Shown piece by piece: positions 35,350 to 46,367 of a DNA stretch of 64,000 nt. The position numbers were made by a program, and so were the translations under genes. Origin of the DNA: Sarcophilus harrisii (taxonomy: Eukaryota; Chordata; Mammalia; Dasyuromorphia; Dasyuridae). The stretch covers positions 135,145,960 to 135,209,959 of the forward strand of contig NC_045427.1 of the NCBI RefSeq assembly GCF_902635505.1, in the 5' to 3' direction. Numbering within the stretch: position 1 is the first letter of the stretch; each line of letters begins with the position of its first letter. The notes under the pieces are model-generated. The model was not told where the DNA came from. It saw nothing but the letters and a program-made list of their open reading frames with translations, and made no database searches.

Positions 35350-38345
35350 CTTTCCCAATCCCTCCCCCCAAACGACTCTAACTTCCTTGCATAATGACTC
35401 TAAACAAATTTTAGAACATCAGAACACCCAAAAAAATGGAGCAGAACATTTTCCAGCTGAAGACAACTTAGAAGGTCAGCAGAAAAGGTCTGTGGAAACA
35501 GGTGGGAGCCTAGTGCACAATCCCAGCATAGACCCAGCCCCCAAACCCAGCCTTGGCCCTGACCCCAGCAAAGCAGGACCTCTGAATCAGCTGCAATACT
35601 GGTGGCTTCTAGACCTCTCAGCCCAGAGATAACTTGGGCTTCTGAAGCCCAAAAGAGAACTTGGAAGGTCAGCAGAAAAGGTTTGTGGCGACAGGGACTG
35701 TCCCCCAGTGCACAATCTTAGCATAGACCATGCCAGTGCAGCCCCAGCCCCAGTCCCTGCGCCAACTAGGCAGGTCTCTATTGCTTTAGCACATTTAGCA
35801 CACTAGATCTTACAACTACAGTGAGGCAAGGACACTGAGCAGAAAAGGAGGTTTGTAGTCAGGTCTCTAAAAGGATGTCTTAAAAACAGCTGCAAAAACC
35901 CCTGAAGTTTGGTTCATCCTGGAAGCAGAGCCCTACTTTAACAAAGAGCTAAAAACTGAGTAATAAATTAGGAAAGTGAGCAAATAACAAAAAAAAAAAA
36001 ATTTCTGATCATAGAAAGTTACTATAGTAACAAGGAATGTCAAAACACACATTCAGAAAAAAATAAAGTCAAAACTTCTACATAGCTTCCAAGAAAAGTA
36101 AGAAGTGGACTTGGGCTATGGAAAAGCTCAAAAGGAATTTTGAAAATCAATTAAAAGAGATAGAAGAAAAATTAGGAAAAGAATCGAGAGTACTATGAGA
36201 ATGTCTTAAAAAACAAAATTGGCCAAATGAGAAAGGAAGCACAAAAGCTCACTAAGAAAAATAATTCCTTAAAAATTAGAATTGCGCAAATGGAAACTAA
36301 TGACTTTATGAGAAATCAAGATACAATAAAGCAAAACCAAAAAAAAAGAAACAAAGAAAAAATAGGGGGAATGAAAAATCTCATTGGAAAAACAACTGAC
36401 CTAGAAAATAGATACAGGAGAGATCACCTAAAAATTATTGGTCTGCCTGAAAGTCATGATCAAAAAAAAGAGCCTGAACATCATGTTTCAAGAAATTATC
36501 AAGGAAAACTACCCTGATATTCTAGAGCCAGAGGGTAAAATACAAATTGAAAGAATACACCAATCACCTCCTGAAAGAGATCCAAATGAAAACTCCCAAT
36601 TTGGCCATAACCAAATTCTGGAACTCTCAGATTAAGGAGAAAAATATCCAGAAAGAAACCATTAAAATATAATGGAGCCACAGTAGCGATAACACAAAAT
36701 TTAGCAGATTCTACTTTAAATAGTCATGGCATGGAATATGATATTCTGGAGAACAATAGAGCTAGGATTACAACCAACAATCATCTACCCAGCAAAACTG
36801 ACTATAATCCTTCAGAGGAAAAGATGGTCATTCAATGAAATAGAAGATTTTCAGACATTCATAATGAAAAGACCATAGCTAAATGGAAAATTTGATTTTC
36901 TAATACAGGACTCTTCAGAAGCATGAATGAGGAGGTAATCAGGAAAGTGATATCATAAGGGACTTAATAAGGTTTATCTCTTTACATTCTTACTTGGAAG
37001 GATGATACTTGTAACTCATCACAACTTTCTTATTATTATAGCAATTTGAAGGAGTAGATATAAACAGAGGGCACAGATGTAGATTAAATATGAAGGGATA
37101 ATATCTTTTTAAAAATGACGAAATTAAAAGGTGAGAAAGGAATGTTCTGGGAGAAAGGGAAAGGGAGAAATAAAATTATGTAAGTTATCTAACATTTTAA
37201 AAGGGGCAAGAAAAAGCTTTTACAATAGAAGGGAGGAGAGGAATGAATGAACCTTTCATCAGAATTGGCTCAAAAAGAAAATAGCGTAACACTCAATATA
37301 GGTATAGAAATCCATCTTATATTGCAGGAAATAGGAAAAGGAACGTGATACAGGAAGGAGGAAGGGTGATAAAAGAGGATATATTGGGGGAGGAAGCCGT
37401 CAGTAGCAAAACATTTTTGAGGAGGGACAAGGTGAAAGGAAAGTGAGAATAAATGAAGGAAAATACAGTTAGCAGTAATAATCGTTAAAAGAATTTTGAA
37501 GCAAGGTTCTCTGATAAGGCCTCTTTCTCAAACATAGAAGAAGCTGAGGCAATTTATTTAAAAAAAAAAACAACAACATCAACAACCATGCCCCAATTGA
37601 TATATGATCTATGCCTAAAGGACTATAAATTCAATGCATATACTTTGACCTAACAACATTGCTAGGCATCAGTACCAAAAGAAAAAAAAATTTTTTTTCA
37701 AAAGGAAAATGACCTATATGTACAAAAAATATGTCTTCTCAGCGCAAAAGAAAAAAAAATGGAAATTGAAGGGATGCCCATTAAATTGGGCAATGGCTGA
37801 ATAAATTGTGGTATATGTTTGTGATGGAACATTATTATTTTATAGGAAATCATGAGCAGGATACTCCCAGAAAAAATTCTAGAAAGTCCTCCATGAACTT
37901 AAGTAAAATTAAATGTATTGTATACAAGATAATAGCAATGTTCTGGGATGACCAACTGTACAATGACTTTGCTATTTTCAATAGTACAATGATCCATGAC
38001 TACTCTGAAGGACTTATGATGAAAAATTCTATCCATGTCCAGAAAAGGAATTGAATGTGTTTGAATATAAATTGAAGCATTCTCTTTCTTTCCCTTCCGC
38101 TTTCCCTCTCTTTAAACTTTATTTTTTCTTGAGGGTTTTTTTTTTTCCATTAGGTTGAGAAATCTATGTTTTCTCTCACAATATGACTTTTATAGAAATG
38201 TTTCACATAACTTTGCATATGGTTTCTTAATTGGAAGTGGAGGATAAGGTAGATAACCTGGAACTCAAAAGTTTTAAAAAATAAATGTAAAAAATTATTT
38301 TAAATGTAACTGGGGGGAAAATATTAAATTTTTTTAAAAAGAAAA
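35350..38345 (+). mobile_element. HAL1-like (half-L1) element, plus strand, with tandem 5' UTR block
   Basis: Order on the plus strand: 5' UTR (35350-36050), ORF1 (about 36050-36900), spacer (36950-37500), ORF2 C-terminal remnant (37590-38060) and 3' end (38060-38345, finishing 'ttaaatgtaactggggggaa'). ORF1 can be read over two frames as KKNNSLKIRIAQMETND, TTDLENRYRRDHLKIIGLPE and QIERIHQSPPERDPNE, homologous to the coiled-coil and RNA-binding parts of L1 ORF1p, broken by frameshifts. The endonuclease and reverse transcriptase are absent, so it is non-autonomous. See the minus-strand relative at 7283-9055. Confidence 0.8.
35471..35740 (+). repeat. Tandem ~193-bp block in the LINE 5' UTR
   Basis: 'gaaggtcagcagaaaaggt' occurs at 35471 and 35664, each followed by 'cagtgcacaatc..agcatagacc' type sequence, giving a period of 193 bp and about one and a half copies. 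Confidence 0.85.
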
Positions 38346-38570
38346 AACTAAAAAGTTATTGTATTGCTTTTTATCCTTTGTAGTTCTATTGCAGTGACTC
38401 TGCAGGTAGCATAATTCCCTGGGATAGTTAACTGAGAAGATGAATCACTATAAATTATTAGGAGCCTTATTTCCAATCAAAAGTCTTAGACTTTACAACA
38501 AAATAGCTTGAATTAAAGTAATGTGTTTAAAGCTACATAAAGAGAAACATTTGCTGTAGCATATTTTTAA

Positions 38571-39555
<985 letters not shown>

Positions 39556-39633
39556 TCACCGAGATGCTGGTTAATATTCTCAACATATGCTCTGATGATG
39601 AGTTGATTTCAGATGGTGAGGAGACACTGGAAG
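39556..39633 (+). CDS. PPP3CC: PPP3CC exon 10 (B-binding helix end and acidic linker)
   Basis: The acceptor is CACATAG and the donor GTAAAC; 78 nt. It encodes TEMLVNILNICSDDELISDG then EETLE. The CSDDELISD wording is specific to the gamma isoform; alpha and beta have CSDDELGSEED. This linker connects the B-binding helix to the calmodulin-binding region. Confidence 0.95.
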
Positions 39634-41555
39634 GTAAACTTGGATTGTCTTTAATAAAAACCACATTGGGGGATGTCATGCTGAGTGTTCTTGATGTGAT
39701 TCTGACAAAGTTAGCCCAAAATATTTAAGTACTTAGTATATGGTCAATCTTGTTTGAATTCACAATGAAGTTCAATAACAATTTATAGTATCTACATAAA
39801 GAGAAATGAGAAATTGCTTCATGTTATAAGGAAGTGTGCTCCCCTTTATACAGAGAGAACACAGAGGACCTGCTGTATGTTATGAATGCTTTGAATTGTT
39901 TTTCAGTAGTGGTGATAGACTGCATGAAGCTAGCCATATCCCTTGCAGAAGCATACATTTGTGCAGTTGGGCCAATCTTAGGAGGGATCACAAAACTGGA
40001 TTTTACATTATACAAAGCTAACTGATTCAACTTGGTTAGAAGGATTTTGATTTTGACTTTAATAGTTTGATGTTTCAACTAATTTAAGCAGACTAGTTGA
40101 GATTCCATTGTAAAAATCCAGATTATTGGAAGCTGCTGCTTCTCACTACATTACTTTAAATTTGTGAATGTTAAGCTTATCTGCTCTTTTTTTTCCTCCT
40201 TATTTTAATGTTCTGTGGTGTTAGAAAGCATATTGGTGGGTCTCATACCATTTACATAAAACTATAAAGTCAAAGTATATGTAATTAGGAAGTCTGAAAT
40301 TTGCTATTCTACTCACATTACAAGAAAATGTCTCTTGTGAGCTGCTTGTCCCATTGCCCTTGTCACATTTCCTCTTGACTTTTTTTTCTCCCTCTCATGA
40401 AAACTTAAATTTCTCTTCTCATATTTCTATCTTCATTCCTTGTTTCTTGGTGTCTCTTCTCCCTGAAGATCACTACATTTCAAGCTATCAGAAAGGTACC
40501 CAATTAGAATGTGCTAATAGCTTTATACATGCTGCCTGTACCACTAGAACCCATGAAATAATTTTTTTTTAATAGTTGATAGCTGGATAATTGAAGCAGA
40601 CTCTTCATCCTTTCTCATCTCTTTTTTATTTTAACATAAATGCTTTGTGTGTGTGAATCTTGCTATGATTCTTTAGGATATTGAAAGCTGCAGGGATGAT
40701 AACACATTTCTGTTTCTGACTTCTGAATGTGGTAATCTGATGCATGCCTGGACCTTCAGTGCATGTTAGATCTGAAGTTTGGCTTGTAATGCCTGGATTA
40801 TTTCATGAACCTCAGATGACAAAAGACCATAAGGCCTTGCACTCTTTTGTTTTTTTTTGTTTGGTTTTTATGAGTTTTTTTGGCTTCAAAAAGTATCTTA
40901 CATTCTGTACTTCTCCCACAATTCTGTATGAATAGTTGTCTGTAGTGTAAAAAGATTTCATCAGTTCACATATATGTGGGGCTTAAAGAAATAAAGGCAT
41001 TCCCACTAGGTTCAGGATAGTATACATTGTGTTTACATGCAGAAGAACCTGTTTGAATGATCACTTGCCATTTGTCAGGCACAATCCTGCATCCCAAGAT
41101 GTCCATCGGCAATCAGGAGAACTTTGTTTCACCAACTGTCTTTATGTTTTTGAGGTGTGTGCATATGTATGTAAATGTGTGTTACATTGTTTTATTATGT
41201 GTTATCCTTTGCCTGCTGAGATCTATCAAGAGAACCTTAACCTGAGACAGACCCATCCAATTTTTCTTTCTTTTTTTGTCTCTCCTCTCTTTTTAAAAAT
41301 CTCATCCTTTCCTGTTATTTTGTTTCTTGTCCTTTCGGATTCTGATTTCTTTAGCTCTCCCCAGGGTAAATAACTTAAGATTTCATTTCTCTCTTTATTT
41401 TTAAATCTGTTTTAGTTAAAGCAGGATTCTTCACACTGACCTGTTTTGTTTTGTTTTGTTATTTTTGAAGCAATCTGTTGGCCCTCAAAAAAAAAAAAAG
41501 AAGAAGAAAAAGAAAAAAGGAGGACTTTTAACTTGATTGCTCTTTCTGTTCTCAG
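39634..41555. other. Intron 10
   Basis: Unique AT-rich intron. Short open frames on both strands (for example 39824-40078) have no recognised similarity. An A-rich (aag)n run precedes the exon 11 acceptor. Confidence 0.55.
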
Positions 41556-41637
41556 GAGCTGCATCACTTCGTAAGGAGATCATCAGAAATAAAATCAGGG
41601 CTATTGGAAAGATGGCACGAGTGTTTGCAATTCTTCG
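41556..41637 (+). CDS. PPP3CC: PPP3CC exon 11 (calmodulin-binding segment)
   Basis: The acceptor is TTCTCAG and the donor GTAAGA; 82 nt. It encodes [20 protein letters not shown] then RVFAIL. The basic amphipathic stretch [15 protein letters not shown] is the known calmodulin-binding element that relieves autoinhibition when calcium rises. Human gamma begins STTVRKE; this copy has AASLRKE. Confidence 0.96.
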
Positions 41638-42472
41638 GTAAGACCTCAACTGTAATATATAACAGAAAGAGGGGGTTAAATTTGATTAATGCAAACAAAT
41701 TGAGTTGGGCCATTTTTTACATTTTGAAAAATAAAGTTTTCATTGCACTCATGATTACAGTGGAAAGATATAACAGTATCCTCTTTCTCCTGCCTAACCC
41801 CCACATAATTGGCTTTGGAACTAGTATAGTATACCTTCCATTTTTATTAGATTACCACAGTTCCTGTCCTGTAATTCTTATGGTTTCTGAAATAACAAAT
41901 TAGATACTTCCACATATTTCTTTCCCACAATATAGTTGCCATACAGTATAGTTGTCATTTTTAATGAGATTTAGTTAGGATTCTTCCAAGAGCCTTAAAA
42001 TGGAATTTTAATATAATATAATATTCTCAAAATAATACCACAATAGGCTATGAATCTATGTTTCTTATTTTGGGGGGACTGTTTTTCATGTGTGTGAAAT
42101 TGTATGAGTTTTTTTGGTTATTCTTGGCTTTTGAAAACACAAAAACTGGTGGTAGGGGTAATACAATCTATTATAAGTATCATAAAAATCAATTTTAGAA
42201 TTATCTTTTTTTGAATTAGAAGTTAGTGTCAAAATAGGGTCCTTTTGTAGTCATCTCTCATGTAGCTCAGATCTACTTGACTATATATGTATATTCATCT
42301 AGCCCTAGAAGATAGAAATGAAGGAAGGGAAAAAATTGCTTCCTCTATTCCTTTTTAGTAAATGATAGAGTAGAAGAAATATTTCTGTCTTCAGTGCTGC
42401 CCTCAAGTTTTTGTTTGATGTGCTGAATAGGATATTCCTAAGAGTTAACCAAATGTTTTTATTCCTTTCTAG
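41638..42472. other. Intron 11
   Basis: Unique AT-rich sequence; nothing recognised. Confidence 0.6.
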
Positions 42473-42570
42473 AGAAGAGAGGGAAAGTGTGCTGACTCTC
42501 AAAGGACTGACTCCTACAGGTACACTACCTCTGGGTGTCCTCTCAGGAGGAAAGCAAACCATTCAATTAG
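42473..42570 (+). CDS. PPP3CC: PPP3CC exon 12
   Basis: The acceptor is CTTTCTAG and the donor GTGAGT; 98 nt. It encodes [20 protein letters not shown] then [26 protein letters not shown] matches gamma, where alpha and beta have MLPSGVL. This regulatory segment follows the calmodulin site. The exon ends one base into an Ala codon, so it can join exon 13 or skip directly to exon 14 in frame. Confidence 0.95.
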
Positions 42571-44796
42571 GTGAGTGTAGGAGAAATAAGTGTCTCTTCC
42601 AGAAAGGATAGAATTTGTACTCCCAACCATTGCCATGTAAAATGAAAGCATCTCAACTTCTCAGCCTGGAAATTATAAACCTTTTCCATAATCCTTTTCT
42701 TGATGTCTTGCTGAAGAGTTTATTCGTCTTCTAACAACCAGATTCTTTTATGTGGCCACTTTCCATAGTATCAGTTCTATAGGTGTAGGAGGAAACCTCT
42801 TCTAAGTTGAGTCTCTTGTGAGGTCTTGGAATAAAAACGTTTAAGACTTGGTAGAAGTAAGAAAAAAATCTAGATTTAGAGAGGGAGGAAGAAGACATCA
42901 GCTAATATTATTGGATGTCTATGATAGACATGAGAACTGAGCCTTGGACATAAATATTGCTGTTTGTTTTTACCCACTTTTAGTTTTATTCAAACTTTTC
43001 CATTTAAAGTTTATGTTAATTACCTCCTATTTGCAATCTTCACCACAGAAGTTCCATTATAATGGGCTCTTAGGAATTGGCCCTTTTATAACTATCTGAA
43101 AAAAAAAATTTTTAATAAGAAATTGAATTCTTCATCCTTAAATCTAATGATAAACCATAGCTTGGATATGCAAGTCTTTTTTTGGACATCTTACTATATG
43201 CTTGTTTGATTTGAAAGTTGACTTAAAATGCCTAATAAAACTGTCTTTTTTCCTCTTAACAATTGTATAATTTTTCATTGAATAGATTTGTAAGATTTAG
43301 AGATTGAAGGGATTTTAGAGATGTAGATAAAAGCTAAAAAATTTAAAATTTTTTTTAACCCTCTCTATAAGTAGCTAACTAGAGTCTTTTTACTCTACCA
43401 GCATTTTTGTAAACTTTGATGTCACTAACTAGAGCTTGTCATTTTTATCATACCCTAATCTGAGCAATTTTGAGCAAACTGAACTCTATTTTTAACATAT
43501 AACTTTATTTATCCTCTTTAATCAGAACAGCCCAATGTGATTCAGAGAGTGTGGGAAAAGATCACAGTAGAGGGCCACTTCCTATAATAACACTTCCACT
43601 TCCTAACAAAAATAAGAAATTATAACTGTATTGAACTGTCAATGGGGAAAATATTTTTAAACTTTAAGAGACCAGAGAAGCCAAAGCATTCCTATATTTA
43701 AGAGCTAAGATTTTAAAAGCTTGTGCCTGGGTGTTTTGGGCATTTTATATAAGCATTTAATAAATTTTGATAAATACCAGGCATTTTATGGTGTGGATTT
43801 TCACATTTTAAAAAGGTATATTTTTCCAGTTTCTCTTATTTTATTGATTCTGAGGTCATTAAGTGCAATGTAATGTTAATCACTTTCTTTTACTTTTCTT
43901 ATATATATAGTAAATAAAAAGCACAATTTTTTTTCATATGTTATATCCCCTTGCACATCCCAACAACAGTTTAATGGTTCTTAATTATTACTTCTTCCAT
44001 GAACCCTAGGCAGAGAAGTTTGTTAATTTTGAATTTTAAATTATCCCTCTTTTCTATCACAATGAAAGAGCAAAAGACTTTCTTGACAATTAGCCCTCTT
44101 ACATAATATGGGTTTGAAATGTCAGCTTCTGCTATGCTTTATGTTCAGAGCATACCATGAAATTTACATCACCACCTGAACAGCCAGAGAAAATAGCTTC
44201 TGTTGGTAATTCACTAATTTTCTCTCAAATGCTATTGGAATGAGAAAAGAAAAGTCAGAGTTTCTGTAGATGCAGTCTTTCCTAGGCCTTAGGTTTAATA
44301 GAACTCTAGTTAGAGAGCAATAAGGAATCACTTTTCTTTTATTGTTGAATTGGAACAAAGGGGTTCATTTCATTTCAAGTGAACTCTATACATTGAAGCA
44401 TTTGTGATATTTATAGATAATTTCAAAATAATTTCAAACATTTACTTGACAGACATCAAGGCAAAAATACACAATTGTTCTTTCAAAAATGACCTTGTTT
44501 TTTATTTCTTATAATTGGTGTTTCAAACCTAGTCACTTAATTATAAGGACTGTTAGTGAAAGGTTTCCAAGAAGTTTAAAGTAGCTCAACTACTCGGTAA
44601 TCCTTTCACTTCCTTTTCTAATTGGTCTTTATTATTGACAGGAAAGAATGGGATGGATGGGGATGAATGCATGGATGGATGGATGTTTGGGTAGATGGAA
44701 CGAACCTGTGGTTTCAGTATTGGCAGCAGAACTGTCACCTCACTCACTCTTTTTCTGTCTTCATTTTTGCATGCCATTGCCCCTGCTGTCTTACAG
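42571..44796. other. Intron 12
   Basis: Unique AT-rich sequence. A short (atgg)n run at about 44648-44700 lies about 100 bp before the micro-exon. No transposon recognised. Confidence 0.6.
44648..44700. repeat. (ATGG)n imperfect simple repeat
   Basis: Interrupted 'ggatggatggggatgaatgc', 'atggatggatggatg' run. It creates glycine/tryptophan-rich chance peptides only. Confidence 0.85.
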
Positions 44797-44826
44797 CCAC
44801 AATAGAAGCGGTAGAGGCACAGGAAG
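44797..44826 (+). CDS. PPP3CC: PPP3CC exon 13, 30-nt micro-exon
   Basis: A 30-nt exon between GTCTTACAG and GTATGG encodes ATIEAVEAQE across the split codons. It matches ATVEAVEARE of human gamma and ATVEAIEADE of alpha. In PPP3CA and PPP3CB the corresponding micro-exon is a known cassette exon. Its length is a multiple of three and both flanking junctions are phase 1, so skipping would remove ten residues without a frameshift. Whether it is skipped in this species is not visible. Confidence 0.92.
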
Positions 44827-46089
44827 GTATGGCTAGAATCATCCAAGATCTGTCATCATTTGTTTGTCTTCTAATTTAAAAAAGCTGATTTGACATTTAA
44901 GATACTGTCCTATTGCATCACCAGAACTGGAACAGTGAGAAAAGAAGCAGAAGCTTCTCTGGAAAAGCTTATAAAGTGAATCTTCTTTGGTGACATGTAT
45001 CTATATATAATTAATTATATATAATTAAATATAATTCTCACAAAAAGATGAAGCCTCACTTGGATCTTTATCAATATTAATGTAATCAAAGAAGCTTGAA
45101 TGGCTGGACAACTGTTTCTGCAAGTGAAATTTCAAATAGTTTACTCCATGTCCCATCTATTATCCCAAGACCTCGTGTTTGATACTACTTGTCCTCTAAA
45201 TGGCTTCTGGGAAGTTTTTTTGCATCAACATATTTATGTGTCTCCAAGACTTTTAAGAGCAAAGACAAAATAAATAGAAAAACTGATTTTGATAGATTAG
45301 CTTGAATGTTGGGGAAATCTCGTGAATCAATCTCACTTTCAAAGAAAAACTAAATTGAACTGGAAATGTTAAGTAAAGGTATATAATTTTAGATAGTTTT
45401 TTTAATCCTTTAACTTGAATATTTTTTGTTGAATTTATTAACTCAAATGATAACTTGTCTTGATGGTTAAGAGACTAAGAGGTTAAGTTAGAAATGGAAC
45501 TCCTACATATACTTCCATATACAATTTTCTTTCTAATTTTTATAATACTTAAGTAATAGAAATATAAAGAAACCATTTTGTTGGCTCTTAGTCATTTCAT
45601 TTAACTTGCCAAAATTGTGTTTGGCTCTTGGTTGTACAAGATAAAATAACCTTTCTGATCCAAAATTAGCTCTTCTTTAATCTTTGTTTTGTCATGTATG
45701 GTGGTTTAAAGCATCTACCCTTTGTTTAATTTGTCCCTATGATTTTCTTAAGAACATTGAACATGTTTCTGGCCTACAAGCAACTCTTTCTCAAATATAT
45801 TAGGGGCAAAAAAGTTTGCCAGCATTTCATCAAATTTGTGTCTACCACTGACTATAAAGTTTTTAGAAAAATTGTTTTCACCAATTCACCTTTGGACTTT
45901 TAAGGATGCTTCTGATGAAGCAAATAAAATTGGCACACTTCTTAGTGTCTTTTTCTCCTTTACCAGATATGTACTTGGTAGCCCCTAATATGTTCTTTAG
46001 GAGAGTTTGGTGTGTGACCAAATTTTTGTTTTTAAATCCATCTACCCTCCATTTGTTGAAACTAAAATTATTATTCCTGTTCTTTCTAG
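44827..46089. other. Intron 13
   Basis: Unique AT-rich intron with a 22-bp perfect palindrome at 45002-45023. No transposon recognised. Confidence 0.6.
45002..45023. repeat. 22-bp AT palindrome
   Basis: Perfect inverted symmetry centred on ttaa, made only of A and T. Confidence 0.9.
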
Positions 46090-46367
46090 CAATCCGAGGG
46101 TTTTCACCCCCTCACAAGATCCGAAGCTTTGAGGAGGCTCGGGGCCTGGACCGGATTAATGAGCGCATGCCCCCTCGAAGAGATAAATCATTCCCTGAGG
46201 GGCCAGTAGCAGTGCCGGCAAATATAGTGTCAAGCCGCTCAGGGTCCAAGGGCAGCTCAGTGACCAAGGGCAGCTCAGTGACCAAAGGCAGCTCAGTGAC
46301 CAAGGGCAGCTCAGTGACCAAGGGCAGCTCAATGACCAAGGGCAGCACGTCTAAGAAAAGCCAGTAA
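46090..46367 (+). CDS. PPP3CC: PPP3CC exon 14, autoinhibitory segment and repeat-expanded tail
   Basis: The acceptor is TTTCTAG; the open frame runs to TAA at 46365-46367. It encodes [20 protein letters not shown] then [13 protein letters not shown], the autoinhibitory segment that occupies the catalytic site at low calcium. After this the sequence diverges from human gamma. About 18 residues ([15 protein letters not shown]) lead into an in-frame hexapeptide array: SRSGSK, four GSSVTK, one GSSMTK, then GSTSKKSQ. The exon encodes about 91 residues against roughly 62 in human, the excess coming from the array. An open frame continues upstream into intron 13 (from 45906) but is not part of the exon. 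Confidence 0.95.
46233..46349 (+). repeat. In-frame 18-bp coding minisatellite in PPP3CC
   Basis: Units of 18 bp (ggcagctcagtgaccaag) lie at 46251, 46269, 46287, 46305 and 46323. The five are near-identical: one AAA/AAG difference and one GTG-to-ATG change. A degenerate unit at 46233-46250 (14 of 18 bases match) and a partial unit from 46341 flank them. All are in the calcineurin frame. Confidence 0.95.

Noticed and set aside
45906-46089. Open frame extending exon 14 of PPP3CC upstream to 45906
   Set aside because: The upstream part is intron; the acceptor TTTCTAG at 46089 and homology begin at AIRGF.
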